A DNA stretch of 64,000 nt, taken from assembly GCF_000069785.1 (NCBI RefSeq), contig NC_010530.1, forward strand, positions 428,001-492,000. Direction: 5' to 3'. A program made the translations under genes and the position numbers. The DNA is from Cupriavidus taiwanensis LMG 19424 (GTDB lineage: Bacteria > Pseudomonadota > Gammaproteobacteria > Burkholderiales > Burkholderiaceae). Positions 8,025-17,896 of the stretch are shown in pieces. The notes beneath the pieces are model-generated. The model ran no database searches, was not told where the DNA came from, and worked only from the letters and a program-made list of their open reading frames with translations. Positions within the stretch are counted from its first letter, which is position 1; every line of letters starts with the position of its first letter.

Positions 8025-11000
8025 ATGACGCCTGGCATCCCCCCGCGGCAAAGTACCGCGCCTGCCTTTGACAACGCCTGGCTGAAGCGGGCCGCACAAA
8101 CCGTGCTGCATGTATCGGACGGCGTTAGCGCTGTGCAGCTGTTCGATCCCGACACCGGGCTGCGCGTCTTCGCCAGGAGTGCGCCGCTGGCCGGCAGCGG
8201 GCCGCTGCAGGAGGAAGCCCGGCTGGCCGCGCGCCTGCGGGCGGACTGGGCCGCGGTGCCGGCGGCCACGCTGCGCACGGCGGACCGCATGGTGGTGGTG
8301 TATGGCGGCGCGCCGGCGTCGACCCTCGCCGCCATGCTCGGCGATACCCCCGTGCCCGCCGCACGCTTTCTGGAACTGGCCATCGGCAGCGTGCGCGCGC
8401 TGGCGGGCGCGCATGCGCACGGCCTGTTGCATGGCGACATCCGGCCGCACAACCTGCTCGCCGACGGCAGCGCGGGCGTACGCCTGACCGGCTTCGAGCA
8501 TGCCACCGCGCTGGACGCCATGCCGCCGGTCGTGCCGCGGCCCGGACCGGCATCGTGGCCCTACCAGTCGCCCGAGGTCGCCCGCGCCGACCAGGCGCGC
8601 ACCAGTGCCCGCTCCGACCTGTACTCGCTCGGCGTCACCTTCTACCAGATGCTGACCGGCACGCTGCCGTTCACCGCCGACTCGCCGGCGGCGTGGCAGC
8701 ATGCCCATCTCGCCATCGAACCGGTGCCGCCGCAGACTCGTGCTTCCGGCATCGAGCCGATGCTGGGCGCGATCGTGCTCAGGCTGCTGGCCAAGGATCC
8801 CGTCGACCGCCATGCCAGCGCCATGTCGCTGCTTGCCGACCTGCTGCGCTGCCAGGCGGACTGGCGCGAACGCGGCGAGATCGCGCCGTTTGTCCTCGAT
8901 GCCGCCGGCGCCACGTCCACGCTGAACGTCTCCGGGGAACTCTTTGGCCGCGCGCGCGAAACCGCGCAACTTGCCGATGCGCTGGCGCGCGTGCGCCACA
9001 GCGGCCAGTCCGAGCTGGTGCTGATCGCCGGCCCCGCCGGCTCCGGCAAGTCGGCGCTGGCGGCCTGGCTGTCGTGCCAGGCAGGGCAGCAGGGCCTGCG
9101 CTTCGCCAGCGGCAAGAGCGACCAGTTGCAGCTCGATATTCCGTATGCGCCGGTCGCGCAGATGATCCGCGCGCTGACGCTGCCGCTGCTGGGCGAACCG
9201 GAAGCCGCGCTGGCGCCGCTGCGCGAGCGCTGGCTCGGCGCGCTGGCGGGGCAGGGCCGGGCCATTGCCGTGCTGGCGCCGGAGGCCGGGCATGTGCTTG
9301 GGCGCACCGCGCCGCTGGCCGACGTACCGGCCCAGCAGGCGCAGGCGCGCGCGCAGAAGGCCATTCTTGCCACCTTTGCCACGTTTGCCGACCGCGCCGC
9401 GCCGCTGGTGCTGTGCTTCGATGACCTGCAATGGGCCGACGCGTCGACCATTGCGCTGCTTGAAGCCTTTACCGCGCAACGGCCGGGCAACCTGCTGCTG
9501 ATCGCCGCTTATCGCGACCACGGCAACGATGTGGAGCAGCGCTTCTCGTGGCTGCTGCATGCCAGCCGTGCCGGCGCGCTGCCGGTCACGCGCATCGCGG
9601 TCCGCCCGCTGGCCGTGCCGGAGCTGGCCGAGCTGGTCGGGGCTGCCCTCAACGAGCCCGCGCCGCGCGTGGAAGCGCTGGCGCGCCTGGTGCACGCGAA
9701 GACCGGCGGCAATCCCTTTTTCTCGTACCAGCTGTTGCGCGCGCTGGTCGACGACGGCGTGCTGGCCTACCGCGAGGACGGCTCCGGCTGGCACTGGGAC
9801 GAGGCGGACGCCGCACAGCATCGCTACACCGACAGCGTGACCGACCTGATGACCCGTCGCTTCGCCAGGCTGCCGGAAGCCGGCACGGAACTGCTGCAGC
9901 AGCTGGCCTGCGTGGGCATCCGCTGCGAGCAAAGCCTGCTCGCGTGCGTGGCGCAGCTCAGTGCGCCGGAGCTCGGCGAGCGGGTGCGGCCATTCGTTGC
10001 CGCCGGGCTGCTGGTACGGACCGAGGACGGCTATGCGTTCCAGCATGACCGCGTGCTGGAAGCGGCGTACGCCATGATCGCGCCACGCGAGCGCCCCGCC
10101 GCGCATGCGCGCATCGCGGCCATCATGATCGAGCACTGGCAGGCCGGGCTGGCCGTGCATGCCTTCGAGATCGGCAACCAGATCGAACGCGCGGCCGGCC
10201 ATCCGCTGCCGGAGCCGCAGCGCGTGGCGTTTGTCGAGGTGCTGCTGGTCGCCGCCAGGCGCGCCAGGCGCAGCGCGGCGATGGCGCAGGCAACGCGCTA
10301 CACCGACGCGGCGTTCGCGCTGATGCAGCCGTCATGGTGGTCGACCCACTGCGCGCTGGCCTACGCCGCCAGCGTGCTGCACTGCGAATGCCTGCTGGCG
10401 CAGGCGCGGCTGGAGCCGGCCTCGCAGGAGATCGACGCGCTGCTGGCGCGCGAGCTGCCGCCGGTGGACAAGGCTGCCGTGCATCGGCTGAAGGCCAGCC
10501 TGCAGACGGTTCGTTCCGACTACGAGGGCGCGATCAACGCCGCGCTGTCCGGCCTGGCCCTGCTCGATATCCACCTGGAGCGCGGGCCGACGCCGGCACG
10601 CATGCGCGAGGCCTATGACGCGGTGAGGCAAGCGCTGGGCGGGCGCGCGATCGGCAGCCTGGCGTTGCTGCCGGCGACCGAAGACAGCCGCATCCAGACC
10701 ATCATGGGGCTGTTGTCGACGCTGATCTCGTCGCTGTTCGTGCGCGACGGCATCAGCTTCCTGCATGTGGCCAAGATGGTGGAGCTGACGCTGGAGCACG
10801 GTGCCACCGCGCAATCGCCATACGGGCTGTCCTGGTTTGGCGTCTTTATCGCCAGCCTGTATGAGGAATACGAGGACGGGCTGGCCTACGGGCTGGCGGC
10901 CATGGACCTGGCCGACCGCCATGGCTACGAGGCCGAGCGCATCGCCACGCTGGTGGCGGTCGACCAGGTCAGCGCCTGGACCCGGCCGCTGTCCTACGCG

Positions 11001-13193
11001 CTGGCGCATGCGCAGCGCGCGGTCACGCTGGGCCGGGCTTCGGGCGATATCGGCATGGCCTGCTATGCCTGCAACCATATCGCGTCCGACCTGCTGGCCA
11101 TGGGCGAGCACCTGCGCCTGGTGGAGGAAGAGATCGGCCGCGGGCTGGCGCTGACCCGGCTGGTGCAGTACCGGGATATCGAGCTGATCCTGTACTCGCA
11201 GCACCATTTCCTGCACCGGCTGCGCAGCGGCGACGACGCGCCGCCACAGGGCGAGGCCGTCCACCGGATGAGCGCGGGGCAGCGGCTGGCGCGCGCCAAC
11301 TCGCTGCCCACCCAGTTCTGGATCTGGCTCTACGACGGCATGGCGGCGGTGTTCCGGCAGGAATGGGACCACGCGCTGCGCAGCCTGCGCGAGGCCGAAA
11401 CGCTGATCTGGTCGGCGCCGGCGCATATCAACGTCGCGGATTGCCGGCTGTATCTGGCCATTGCGCTGGCGCACGCAGACACTGACGCGGCGCCGGACAG
11501 CGTCGTGGCGCAGGTATCCGCGCATCGCGACTGCTTTGCCCGCTGGGCGGCGCTGAACCCGCTGACCTTCCAGGGCAAGCTGGCGCTGGTCGACGCCGAA
11601 CTGGCCCGCTTGCGCGGCGATTCGATGCAGGCGCTGGCCGGCTACGAGCAGGCCGCAGCCGCCGCCACGGCGGCGGGATTCGTGCATGAGTCGGCGCTCG
11701 CGCATGAGCTGGCCGGCCTGCTGTGCGACGCGCGCGGCCTGCCGACCGCGGCGGCGCAGCACTGGCGCCTGGCGCGTGCCGGCTATCGCCGCTGGGGCGC
11801 CGACTACAAGGCGATGCTGCTGGAAGCGCGACATCCGCAGCTCGACACGGCGGGACCCGACCACGTTGGCGACGACGCTGCCGGTGCCGACGGCAAGCGC
11901 AGCGCGGCCCGCTTGGAACTCGGCATGAAGGCGGCCCGGGCGATGTCCAGCGAGATCGTGATGGACCGGCTGATCGAAACGCTGATGACCCATGTGGTGG
12001 TCCATGCCGGCGCCCAGTACGGCTTGCTGCTGCTGATGCGCGGGGAGCAGCCCGTGATCGAGGCCTCGGCGCGCGTGGCCGGCGGCAAGGTGGTGGTGAC
12101 GCTCGGCAGCGCGGTGCCGAGCGAGCAGGCGCTGCCTTTGGCGGTGCTCAACAGCGTGCTGCGTACCCGGCAGACGCTGGCGCTGGACGATGCCATGGTC
12201 GACGCGCCGTCGATCCGCACCAAGGGCGCCATTGCCGGCGGCCTGCGCTCGGTGCTGTGCCTGCCGCTGCTGCGCGGCGGCGGCGTGATCGGCGTGCTGT
12301 ACCTGGAGAACAGCCTGGCACCGGCGGTGTTCGACGCCACCCGGATTGCCGAACTCGAAGTGCTGGCGCCGCAGCTGGCCATTTCGCTGGAAACCGCGCG
12401 CCTGTACGAGCAGCTGATCGACGAAAGCAACCGCCGTGTCGCGGCCGAAATGCGGCTGCGCAGCGCCAGCACGGCACTGGCCCGCACCTCGCACCTGACC
12501 GTGATGGGCAGCCTGGCCGCATCGATCGCCCATGAAGTGAACCAGCCGCTGACCGCCATCGTCGCCACCGTCGACGCCAGCCTGCGCTGGCTCAATCGGC
12601 CCAGGCCGGAGGTGGCCGAGGCGCTCGACGGCTTTACCCACATCCGGCAGAACGCCCTGCGCGCCGCCGATATCATCCGCGCCCTGCGCGCGCTGGCCAG
12701 GCAGGCGCCGGCGGTGCTGGCGCCGCTGCATCCAGACGATGTCCTGCGCGAGGTGCTGGACATGGCGCGCCTGGACATCGATGCGCACGACGTCAGGGTC
12801 GTGGCGCGCCTGGCGGCAGGACCGGCCGTGGTCGAAGCCGACCGCGTCCAGCTGCAGCAGGTGGTGCTGAACCTGATCACCAATGCGCTCGACGCCATGG
12901 CGCAGACCCCGCCCGCGCAACGCGAGCTGATCGTGACCTCGTACCGCGAGCAGGACAACGTCGTCGTCAGCGTGCAGGACGGTGGCGCCGGCATCCCCGA
13001 CGACGTGCTGGACCAGTTGTTCGAACCGTTCTTCACCACCAAGGAAGACGGCATGGGCATGGGCCTGGCCATCTGCCGCTCCATCGTCGAGGCGCATGGC
13101 GGCACGCTGGAAGTGCGCAACCGGCGCAGCGGCGGCAGCGAGTTCCTGTTCCGGTTGCCGGTGTCCGGTCTGTTGCCGGCGGCGGCAGCCTGA
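8025..13193 (+). CDS. Giant kinase-like/AAA ATPase/GAF/sensor histidine kinase
   Basis: A 1722-residue cytosolic multidomain sensor. Residues ~30-275 resemble a Ser/Thr kinase with the catalytic loop HGDIRPHN, but the metal motif DFG is replaced by GFE and no clear VAIK lysine is visible, so it may be a pseudokinase. Residues ~300-620 are an AAA/STAND ATPase (Walker A GPAGSGKS, Walker B VLCFDDLQWAD). A long helical region likely of TPR type follows, then a GAF domain (~1320-1460). The histidine kinase has the H-box IAHEVNQPL, N-box NLITNALDAM and G-boxes DGGAGIP and GMGMGLAIC. No transmembrane segment is seen. The ATG at 8025 is chosen; a GTG at 7989 would add 12 residues. It partners with the response regulator just upstream. 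Confidence 0.9.
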   Translation: MTPGIPPRQSTAPAFDNAWLKRAAQTVLHVSDGVSAVQLFDPDTGLRVFARSAPLAGSGPLQEEARLAARLRADWAAVPAATLRTADRMVVVYGGAPASTLAAMLGDTPVPAARFLELAIGSVRALAGAHAHGLLHGDIRPHNLLADGSAGVRLTGFEHATALDAMPPVVPRPGPASWPYQSPEVARADQARTSARSDLYSLGVTFYQMLTGTLPFTADSPAAWQHAHLAIEPVPPQTRASGIEPMLGAIVLRLLAKDPVDRHASAMSLLADLLRCQADWRERGEIAPFVLDAAGATSTLNVSGELFGRARETAQLADALARVRHSGQSELVLIAGPAGSGKSALAAWLSCQAGQQGLRFASGKSDQLQLDIPYAPVAQMIRALTLPLLGEPEAALAPLRERWLGALAGQGRAIAVLAPEAGHVLGRTAPLADVPAQQAQARAQKAILATFATFADRAAPLVLCFDDLQWADASTIALLEAFTAQRPGNLLLIAAYRDHGNDVEQRFSWLLHASRAGALPVTRIAVRPLAVPELAELVGAALNEPAPRVEALARLVHAKTGGNPFFSYQLLRALVDDGVLAYREDGSGWHWDEADAAQHRYTDSVTDLMTRRFARLPEAGTELLQQLACVGIRCEQSLLACVAQLSAPELGERVRPFVAAGLLVRTEDGYAFQHDRVLEAAYAMIAPRERPAAHARIAAIMIEHWQAGLAVHAFEIGNQIERAAGHPLPEPQRVAFVEVLLVAARRARRSAAMAQATRYTDAAFALMQPSWWSTHCALAYAASVLHCECLLAQARLEPASQEIDALLARELPPVDKAAVHRLKASLQTVRSDYEGAINAALSGLALLDIHLERGPTPARMREAYDAVRQALGGRAIGSLALLPATEDSRIQTIMGLLSTLISSLFVRDGISFLHVAKMVELTLEHGATAQSPYGLSWFGVFIASLYEEYEDGLAYGLAAMDLADRHGYEAERIATLVAVDQVSAWTRPLSYALAHAQRAVTLGRASGDIGMACYACNHIASDLLAMGEHLRLVEEEIGRGLALTRLVQYRDIELILYSQHHFLHRLRSGDDAPPQGEAVHRMSAGQRLARANSLPTQFWIWLYDGMAAVFRQEWDHALRSLREAETLIWSAPAHINVADCRLYLAIALAHADTDAAPDSVVAQVSAHRDCFARWAALNPLTFQGKLALVDAELARLRGDSMQALAGYEQAAAAATAAGFVHESALAHELAGLLCDARGLPTAAAQHWRLARAGYRRWGADYKAMLLEARHPQLDTAGPDHVGDDAAGADGKRSAARLELGMKAARAMSSEIVMDRLIETLMTHVVVHAGAQYGLLLLMRGEQPVIEASARVAGGKVVVTLGSAVPSEQALPLAVLNSVLRTRQTLALDDAMVDAPSIRTKGAIAGGLRSVLCLPLLRGGGVIGVLYLENSLAPAVFDATRIAELEVLAPQLAISLETARLYEQLIDESNRRVAAEMRLRSASTALARTSHLTVMGSLAASIAHEVNQPLTAIVATVDASLRWLNRPRPEVAEALDGFTHIRQNALRAADIIRALRALARQAPAVLAPLHPDDVLREVLDMARLDIDAHDVRVVARLAAGPAVVEADRVQLQQVVLNLITNALDAMAQTPPAQRELIVTSYREQDNVVVSVQDGGAGIPDDVLDQLFEPFFTTKEDGMGMGLAICRSIVEAHGGTLEVRNRRSGGSEFLFRLPVSGLLPAAAA

Positions 13194-13251
13194 AAGTCCG
13201 CCGCGGCGGCGCGGCGGGACGGTCAGGTTCACCCGTCCCGCATCACCTGCC

Positions 13252-13914
13252 TCACCCGCAGTTGGCGTCCGCCACGCACAGCCCGTGCACCACCATCTCG
13301 CCCATGAAATCCATGGATCCCTGGTCGGCAATGGCTTCGCGCAGCGCGTCCAGCGCGGCATCGTGGGCGTCGCCGGCATTGCCGGCCCGCAGCGGGGTGT
13401 CATGCCAGCGCCGCGGGATGGCTCCGGGGTCGATGTCGACCCCGGCACCGGCGGCCAGCGCAGCCAGCACGGCGCTTTCCGCTTCGGCCATGGCTGCGGC
13501 GGACAGGTTGCTGGCGGTTCCCGCGCCGAAACTGTCGAAGGCCTGCCCCGGCGGGCCGCCCATCACCTTCCACAGCGCCAGCTCGGTCAGCGGCGTGCAA
13601 TTCACGGTGCGCCCGCCCAGCACCAGGCCGTGCAGACGCTGGCGGTTCGCTTCGCCCTGCGCGAGCCCGCCTTCGCAGCGGACCATCAGCGCGCCGTCCG
13701 GGACGCCGGACAGGCGGAAGGCACCGCTGGCATCGGCCGTGGCGTGGCGCACCTGCCCCTGCGCGTCGCGCACCTGCACGGTCGCGCCGGCCAACGCCGC
13801 GCCGACGGCCGCCGTGCCGCTCACTTCCTGCGCCGGATCATCCCCGCATGCCGCGACGGCCGCGACCCCGCATGCGAGCACGAGGTAGCGCCAGTATCGA
13901 AGTTGCTTGCCCAT
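13252..13914 (-). CDS. Lipoprotein with carboxypeptidase-regulatory-like domain
   Basis: A 220-residue predicted lipoprotein. The N-terminus has a hydrophobic run ending in a lipobox (VAAC, Cys23) followed by Gly-Asp-Asp, so the +2 Gly does not signal inner-membrane retention. Residues ~32-85 look like a carboxypeptidase-regulatory/transthyretin-like beta domain (GATVQVRDAQGQVRHATAD then GAFRLSGVPDG). The remainder is helical with a final Cys pair (GLCVADANCG). No enzymatic motif is visible. It is the second gene after the SurE-like nucleotidase, 11 nt downstream of it. Confidence 0.75.
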   Translation of the reverse strand: MGKQLRYWRYLVLACGVAAVAACGDDPAQEVSGTAAVGAALAGATVQVRDAQGQVRHATADASGAFRLSGVPDGALMVRCEGGLAQGEANRQRLHGLVLGGRTVNCTPLTELALWKVMGGPPGQAFDSFGAGTASNLSAAAMAEAESAVLAALAAGAGVDIDPGAIPRRWHDTPLRAGNAGDAHDAALDALREAIADQGSMDFMGEMVVHGLCVADANCG

Positions 13915-13925
13915 GGTATCGGTGC

Positions 13926-14912
13926 TCAGGGAGCGAGGTTGGCGAGCTCGCGGCGCGAGCGGTTGAACAGGCCGCGTGCCAGCGGCGTCGGGCGGAAGTC
14001 GACATCGAGCGGCGAGATGGTGATGTATTTCGCCAGGAAGGCGGGCGTCTCGGCCGTGCGTGCGAGCGCGGCGGGTTCGGTCTCGGCCGCGCCGACGTCG
14101 ATCGATACCGTGTTGTCGGCGTTGCGCCGATAGGCCGTGGTAAAGGAATCCACGGTGCCGGGCACGGTCAGGCGCACGCCGGCCGGGGCCCCGCCGACCG
14201 GATAGTTGATGCTGAGCGGGTGGGCCACCGGCAGCAGCGGCTGGCCGGCGCCGCGGCTGGCCTCCAGGGTGGCGATCACGCGGGCCAGGAAGGCGCCGGC
14301 CTTGGGGAACGCGGCAATGGTGCCGGGAAAGCCCGAGCGGGCCTCGGCAAAGTCCACCCCCACGCTCAGCGCGATGCCGGGCACACCGCGGCGCGCGGCG
14401 TACAGCACGTTCATCACCGTGCCCGAGTGCGGGATCGAATCCGACAGGTTCTCGCCGAAGTTCGCGCCCGACACCACCAGGTCTGGCGTGAAGCCGCTTT
14501 CCGGCGCGACGATCTTCAGGCCCATGGCGGTGGCGTCCACCGGCGAGCCGCTGCTGATGTAGTCCGGATTGGTGCTGTTGAGCGCGCTGCCCGCGACGAA
14601 GGTGGGCTTGACCCGGTGCACGCAGAAGGTCTCGGCGCTGCCGGCGAGCGGATCCACCACCAGCCGGGTACGGCCATCGGGCACGGCATAGGCCGCGCCC
14701 GAGCCGCTCTGGTTGGTGGCGGGGCCGACCGTGACCACGCGGTGGCCGGCGTCCTGCAGGGCCTTGCGAACTGCGGCGATGCCGGGCGCGGCGCAGCCGT
14801 CGTCATTGGTCAGCAGGATATTGAGGGCGTGGGCCGGACTGGACGCGGCGGCCAGTGCCATGACAGCAAAGGCGAAGCCGGCAAGCCGCGGGCGGGCATG
14901 AAGTCTGAGCAT
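13926..14912 (-). CDS. Exported SurE-family 5'/3'-nucleotidase
   Basis: A 328-residue protein. A signal peptide (about 28 residues ending SSPAHA) precedes a SurE phosphatase core. The core starts with ILLTNDDG, whose paired Asp ligates the metal, and has the Ser of NQSGSG and the SGANFGEN motif. SurE removes phosphate from nucleoside monophosphates. Canonical SurE is cytosolic and about 250 residues; this one is exported and about 300 residues when mature, so a phosphate- or nucleotide-scavenging role in the periplasm is plausible. The ATG at 14912 is chosen because GAGGAG lies just upstream; an in-frame start 12 codons earlier lacks such a site. Confidence 0.88.
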   Translation of the reverse strand: MLRLHARPRLAGFAFAVMALAAASSPAHALNILLTNDDGCAAPGIAAVRKALQDAGHRVVTVGPATNQSGSGAAYAVPDGRTRLVVDPLAGSAETFCVHRVKPTFVAGSALNSTNPDYISSGSPVDATAMGLKIVAPESGFTPDLVVSGANFGENLSDSIPHSGTVMNVLYAARRGVPGIALSVGVDFAEARSGFPGTIAAFPKAGAFLARVIATLEASRGAGQPLLPVAHPLSINYPVGGAPAGVRLTVPGTVDSFTTAYRRNADNTVSIDVGAAETEPAALARTAETPAFLAKYITISPLDVDFRPTPLARGLFNRSRRELANLAP

Positions 14913-14947
14913 GGGTACCTGTCTCCTCTTTCTTTGTGGGACTGCCA

Positions 14948-15025
14948 TTCCCGCGAAGGCGGAAATCTAGCGTCTTTCACGTTCCCTTCGGGGATAAAGT
15001 CACTGGGTTCCCGCCTTCGCGGGAA
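14948..15025. repeat. Inverted pair of a dispersed proteobacterial intergenic repeat
   Basis: TTCCCGCGAAGGCGGAA at 14948-14964 and its near-complement TTCCCGCCTTCGCGGGAA at 15008-15025 face each other across about 43 nt. The arms are themselves imperfect palindromes. Sequences of this type (TTCCCGC..GCGGGAA) are common as dispersed intergenic repeats in Burkholderiales and other Proteobacteria. Transcribed, it could fold and act as a terminator or processing site between the mhpE end and the SurE-like gene. Confidence 0.7.
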
Positions 15026-15087
15026 CGACTGTGGTTAACGGAACGGCAATACCGGTGGGCTGCGCGGGAGGGAAAGCGGTGCGGTCC

Positions 15088-16113
15088 TTACGCGACCGGC
15101 AGGCCCCGCGCGCGCGCCAGCGTGATCGCGGTGTCCTCGATCATGTCTTCCTGCCCGCCCACCAGCCGCTGCCGGCCCAGCTCCACCAGGATCTCGCGCG
15201 CGGGGATGCGGTACTTGGCCTCGGCGCGCTTGGCAAACAGCAGGAACGACGAATACACCCCGGCATAGCCCAGCGTGAGCGCGTCGCGGTCGATGCGAAT
15301 GGGGTGGTCCATGATCGGCACCACCAGGTCCTCGGCGACGTCGGCAATGCGGAATACGTCGACGCCGGTCTCGATGCCCATGCGCTCGCACACGGCCACC
15401 AGCACTTCCATCGGCGTGTTGCCGGCGCCCGCGCCAAGCCCTGCCGCCGCGGCATCGATGCGGGTCGCGCCGCAGGTGATCGCGGCGAGCGAATTGGCCA
15501 CGCCCATGGCCAGGTTGTGGTGGCCGTGGAAGCCCAGCTCGGTCTCGGGGCGCAAGGCCTGCCGCACAGCGGTGAGCTTCTCGGTGACATCGTGCGGCAG
15601 CATGTGGCCGGCGGAATCGGTGATGTACAGGCAGTTGGCGCCGTAGCTTTCCATCAGCAGCGCCTGCTGCACCAGCGTCTGCACCGGCGCCATGTGCGCC
15701 ATCATCAGGAAGCCGACGGTATCCATGCCGAGCTTGCGCGCCATGCCGATATGCTGTTCCGAGACATCGGCCTCGGTGCAGTGCGTGGCCACGCGGATGG
15801 TCTGCACGCCGATCTCGTGCGCCATGCGCAGGTGGTCGACGGTGCCGATGCCGGGCAGCAGCAGCGCCGACACGCGCGCCTGTTTCAGCTCGCCCAGCAC
15901 CGCGCGCAGGTATTCCTCGTCGCTGTGCGCGGGAAAGCCGTAGTTGACCGAGGCGCCGCCCAGGCCATCGCCGTGGGTGACTTCGATCAGCGGCACGCCG
16001 GCGGCATCGAGCCCGCGGGCGATGCCTTTCATCTGCTCCAGCGAGATCTGGTGGCGCTTCGGGTGCATGCCGTCGCGCAGGGTCATGTCGTGCAGGGTGA
16101 TGCGTTGGGCCAT
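15088..16113 (-). CDS. mhpE: 4-hydroxy-2-oxovalerate aldolase
   Basis: A 341-residue TIM-barrel aldolase of the DmpG/MhpE type. It splits 4-hydroxy-2-oxopentanoate into pyruvate and acetaldehyde, the last carbon-carbon cleavage of the meta pathway. The HMGL-like catalytic segment [12 protein letters not shown] is at the N-terminus, with [15 protein letters not shown] carrying the metal-binding His pair and the C-terminal helical communication domain of the family. The acetaldehyde dehydrogenase that normally forms a channelling complex with it lies 11 nt upstream on the same strand. Confidence 0.95.
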   Translation of the reverse strand: MAQRITLHDMTLRDGMHPKRHQISLEQMKGIARGLDAAGVPLIEVTHGDGLGGASVNYGFPAHSDEEYLRAVLGELKQARVSALLLPGIGTVDHLRMAHEIGVQTIRVATHCTEADVSEQHIGMARKLGMDTVGFLMMAHMAPVQTLVQQALLMESYGANCLYITDSAGHMLPHDVTEKLTAVRQALRPETELGFHGHHNLAMGVANSLAAITCGATRIDAAAAGLGAGAGNTPMEVLVAVCERMGIETGVDVFRIADVAEDLVVPIMDHPIRIDRDALTLGYAGVYSSFLLFAKRAEAKYRIPAREILVELGRQRLVGGQEDMIEDTAITLARARGLPVA

Positions 16114-16124
16114 GGCCGGGCTCC

Positions 16125-17030
16125 TCAGGCAGTGGCGGTTTCAGGGCTGCCGGCGCGCATGGCGGCGGCGATGCATTCGGCGGTGCGCGCGGCCGAGGCG
16201 GTCATGATGTCGAGGTTGCCCGCGTACTTCGGCAGGTAGTCGCCCAGGCCCTCGACCTCGAGGAAGATCGAGACGCGCTTGCCGTCGAACACCGGCCCGT
16301 TTTTCAGCGTGTAGCCGGGCACGTACTTGCGCACCTCGGCAATCATGTCGTGCACCGACGCGGTAATCGCGGCAACATCGGGCGCGTCTTCGGTCAGGCA
16401 GTGGATGGTGTCGCGCATGATCAGCGGCGGCTCGGCCGGGTTGATCACGATGATCGCCTTGCCCTGGCGCGCGCCGCCCACCGCCTCGATCGCGCCAGCG
16501 GTGGTGCGCGTGAACTCGTCGATATTGCGGCGCGTGCCGGGCCCGACCGAGCGCGACGACACCGTCGCCACGATCTCGCCATACGCCACCGGCTGCACGC
16601 GCGACACCGCATAGACCATCGGAATGGTGGCCTGCCCGCCGCAGGTGACCATGTTGACGTTCATCTCGTTGCTGCCGATATGGGCGGCGAGGTTGACCGG
16701 CGGCACGCAGAACGGCCCGATCGCCGCCGGCGTCAGGTCGATCACGCGCACGCCGCGCGCGGTCAGTTTGGCCGAGTGTTCGGCGTGGACGTAGGCCGAG
16801 GTGGCATCGAAGGCGATGCGGATATCGTCCGCCTCCAGGTGCGGCAGCAGGCCGTCGATGCCGTCGCTGGTGGTCTTCAGCCCCAGTTCGCGCGCACGCG
16901 CCAGGCCTTCGGAGGTCGGCTCCACGCCGACCATCCAGACCGGTTCCAGGATGTCGCTGCGGCGCAGCTTGTAGAGCAGGTCGGTGCCGATATTGCCGGG
17001 ACCGATCAGGGCGCATCGGATCTTGTTCAT
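16125..17030 (-). CDS. mhpF: Acetaldehyde dehydrogenase (acylating)
   Basis: A 301-residue NAD-dependent enzyme of the DmpF/MhpF family that turns acetaldehyde and CoA into acetyl-CoA. The Rossmann start [13 protein letters not shown] binds NAD, and the catalytic Cys is in [11 protein letters not shown]. Length matches the family (~300-312). It lies between the hydratase gene (27 nt upstream) and the aldolase gene (11 nt downstream), the usual D-F-E order, so the three act as one pathway block. Confidence 0.95.
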   Translation of the reverse strand: MNKIRCALIGPGNIGTDLLYKLRRSDILEPVWMVGVEPTSEGLARARELGLKTTSDGIDGLLPHLEADDIRIAFDATSAYVHAEHSAKLTARGVRVIDLTPAAIGPFCVPPVNLAAHIGSNEMNVNMVTCGGQATIPMVYAVSRVQPVAYGEIVATVSSRSVGPGTRRNIDEFTRTTAGAIEAVGGARQGKAIIVINPAEPPLIMRDTIHCLTEDAPDVAAITASVHDMIAEVRKYVPGYTLKNGPVFDGKRVSIFLEVEGLGDYLPKYAGNLDIMTASAARTAECIAAAMRAGSPETATA

Positions 17031-17057
17031 GGAGTCTCGCGTTGCAGGGTCAGACAG

Positions 17058-17840
17058 TCAGGAGAACACGGCGGCACAGCCGCCGATGCCGGTGATATGC
17101 ATGGACAGGCGGTCGCCCGCCTGCACGGGAACCAGCGCAGCCAGCGAGCCCGACAGGATGGTCTCGCCGGCGAGCAGCGGAATGCCGTAGTTGCCGAGGG
17201 TGTTGGCCAGCCACGCCACCGCGTCGGCGGGATGGCCAAGCGCGGCGCTGCCCATCCCGGTGGCGACGCATTCGCCGTTCTTGTGGAGCGTCATCGCGCA
17301 CGCGGCCAGGTCCACCGCATGCGGGCTCACACGCTCGTCGCCCAGCACATAGACGCCGCACGAGGCGTTGTCGGCCACCGTATCCTCGATGCGGATGCGC
17401 CAGTCGCGGATGCGCGAATCGACGATCTCGAAGCAGGCGCCCACCGCCTCGGTGGCATCGAGCACGTCGTCGCGCGTCACGCCCGGACCGCGCAGGTCGC
17501 GCCGCAGATAGAAGGCGATCTCGCCCTCGGCGCGCGGCTGGATCAGCGACGCCGCTGGAATGGGCTGCCCGGCGGCGCAGTGCATGCTCTGCAGCAGGAT
17601 GCCGAAGTCGGGCTGGTGCACGTCCAGCATCTGCTGCACGGCGGCGCTGGTCACGCCGATCTTCTTGCCGGTAACGCGGTCGCCGGCCGCCAGCCGGTGG
17701 GCGACGAAGCCCTGCTGGATGCGGTAGGCGGCGCTGACATCCAGCGCCAGGCCGCGACTGCTGAGCGGCGGCACCGGCGTGCGCGTGACCAGCGCCTGGT
17801 GGAGTTCGTTGCTGAGCGTGGTGATCAGGTCGGCATTCAT
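17058..17840 (-). CDS. mhpD: 2-keto-4-pentenoate hydratase
   Basis: A 260-residue hydratase of the MhpD/DmpE family, which adds water to 2-hydroxypenta-2,4-dienoate to give 4-hydroxy-2-oxovalerate. Family segments seen are GKKIGVTSAAVQQMLDVHQPDFG, the acidic metal site EGEIAFYL and the late GHPADAVAWLANTL. The ATG at 17840 is chosen to match the family N-terminus; an in-frame ATG at 17870 would add 10 residues without a better ribosome site. It is followed by mhpF and preceded by the DUF1302 gene 56 nt away. Confidence 0.93.
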   Translation of the reverse strand: MNADLITTLSNELHQALVTRTPVPPLSSRGLALDVSAAYRIQQGFVAHRLAAGDRVTGKKIGVTSAAVQQMLDVHQPDFGILLQSMHCAAGQPIPAASLIQPRAEGEIAFYLRRDLRGPGVTRDDVLDATEAVGACFEIVDSRIRDWRIRIEDTVADNASCGVYVLGDERVSPHAVDLAACAMTLHKNGECVATGMGSAALGHPADAVAWLANTLGNYGIPLLAGETILSGSLAALVPVQAGDRLSMHITGIGGCAAVFS

Positions 17841-17896
17841 GGCGGAAAAGAGGGCGGTCCGCGCGCCCATGCGGGCGGCGCGGACCGGGACGAGGG

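Noticed and set aside
10332..13448. Minus-strand frame of about 1000 codons
   Set aside because: Antisense to the giant sensor kinase, which has ordered known motifs along its whole length.
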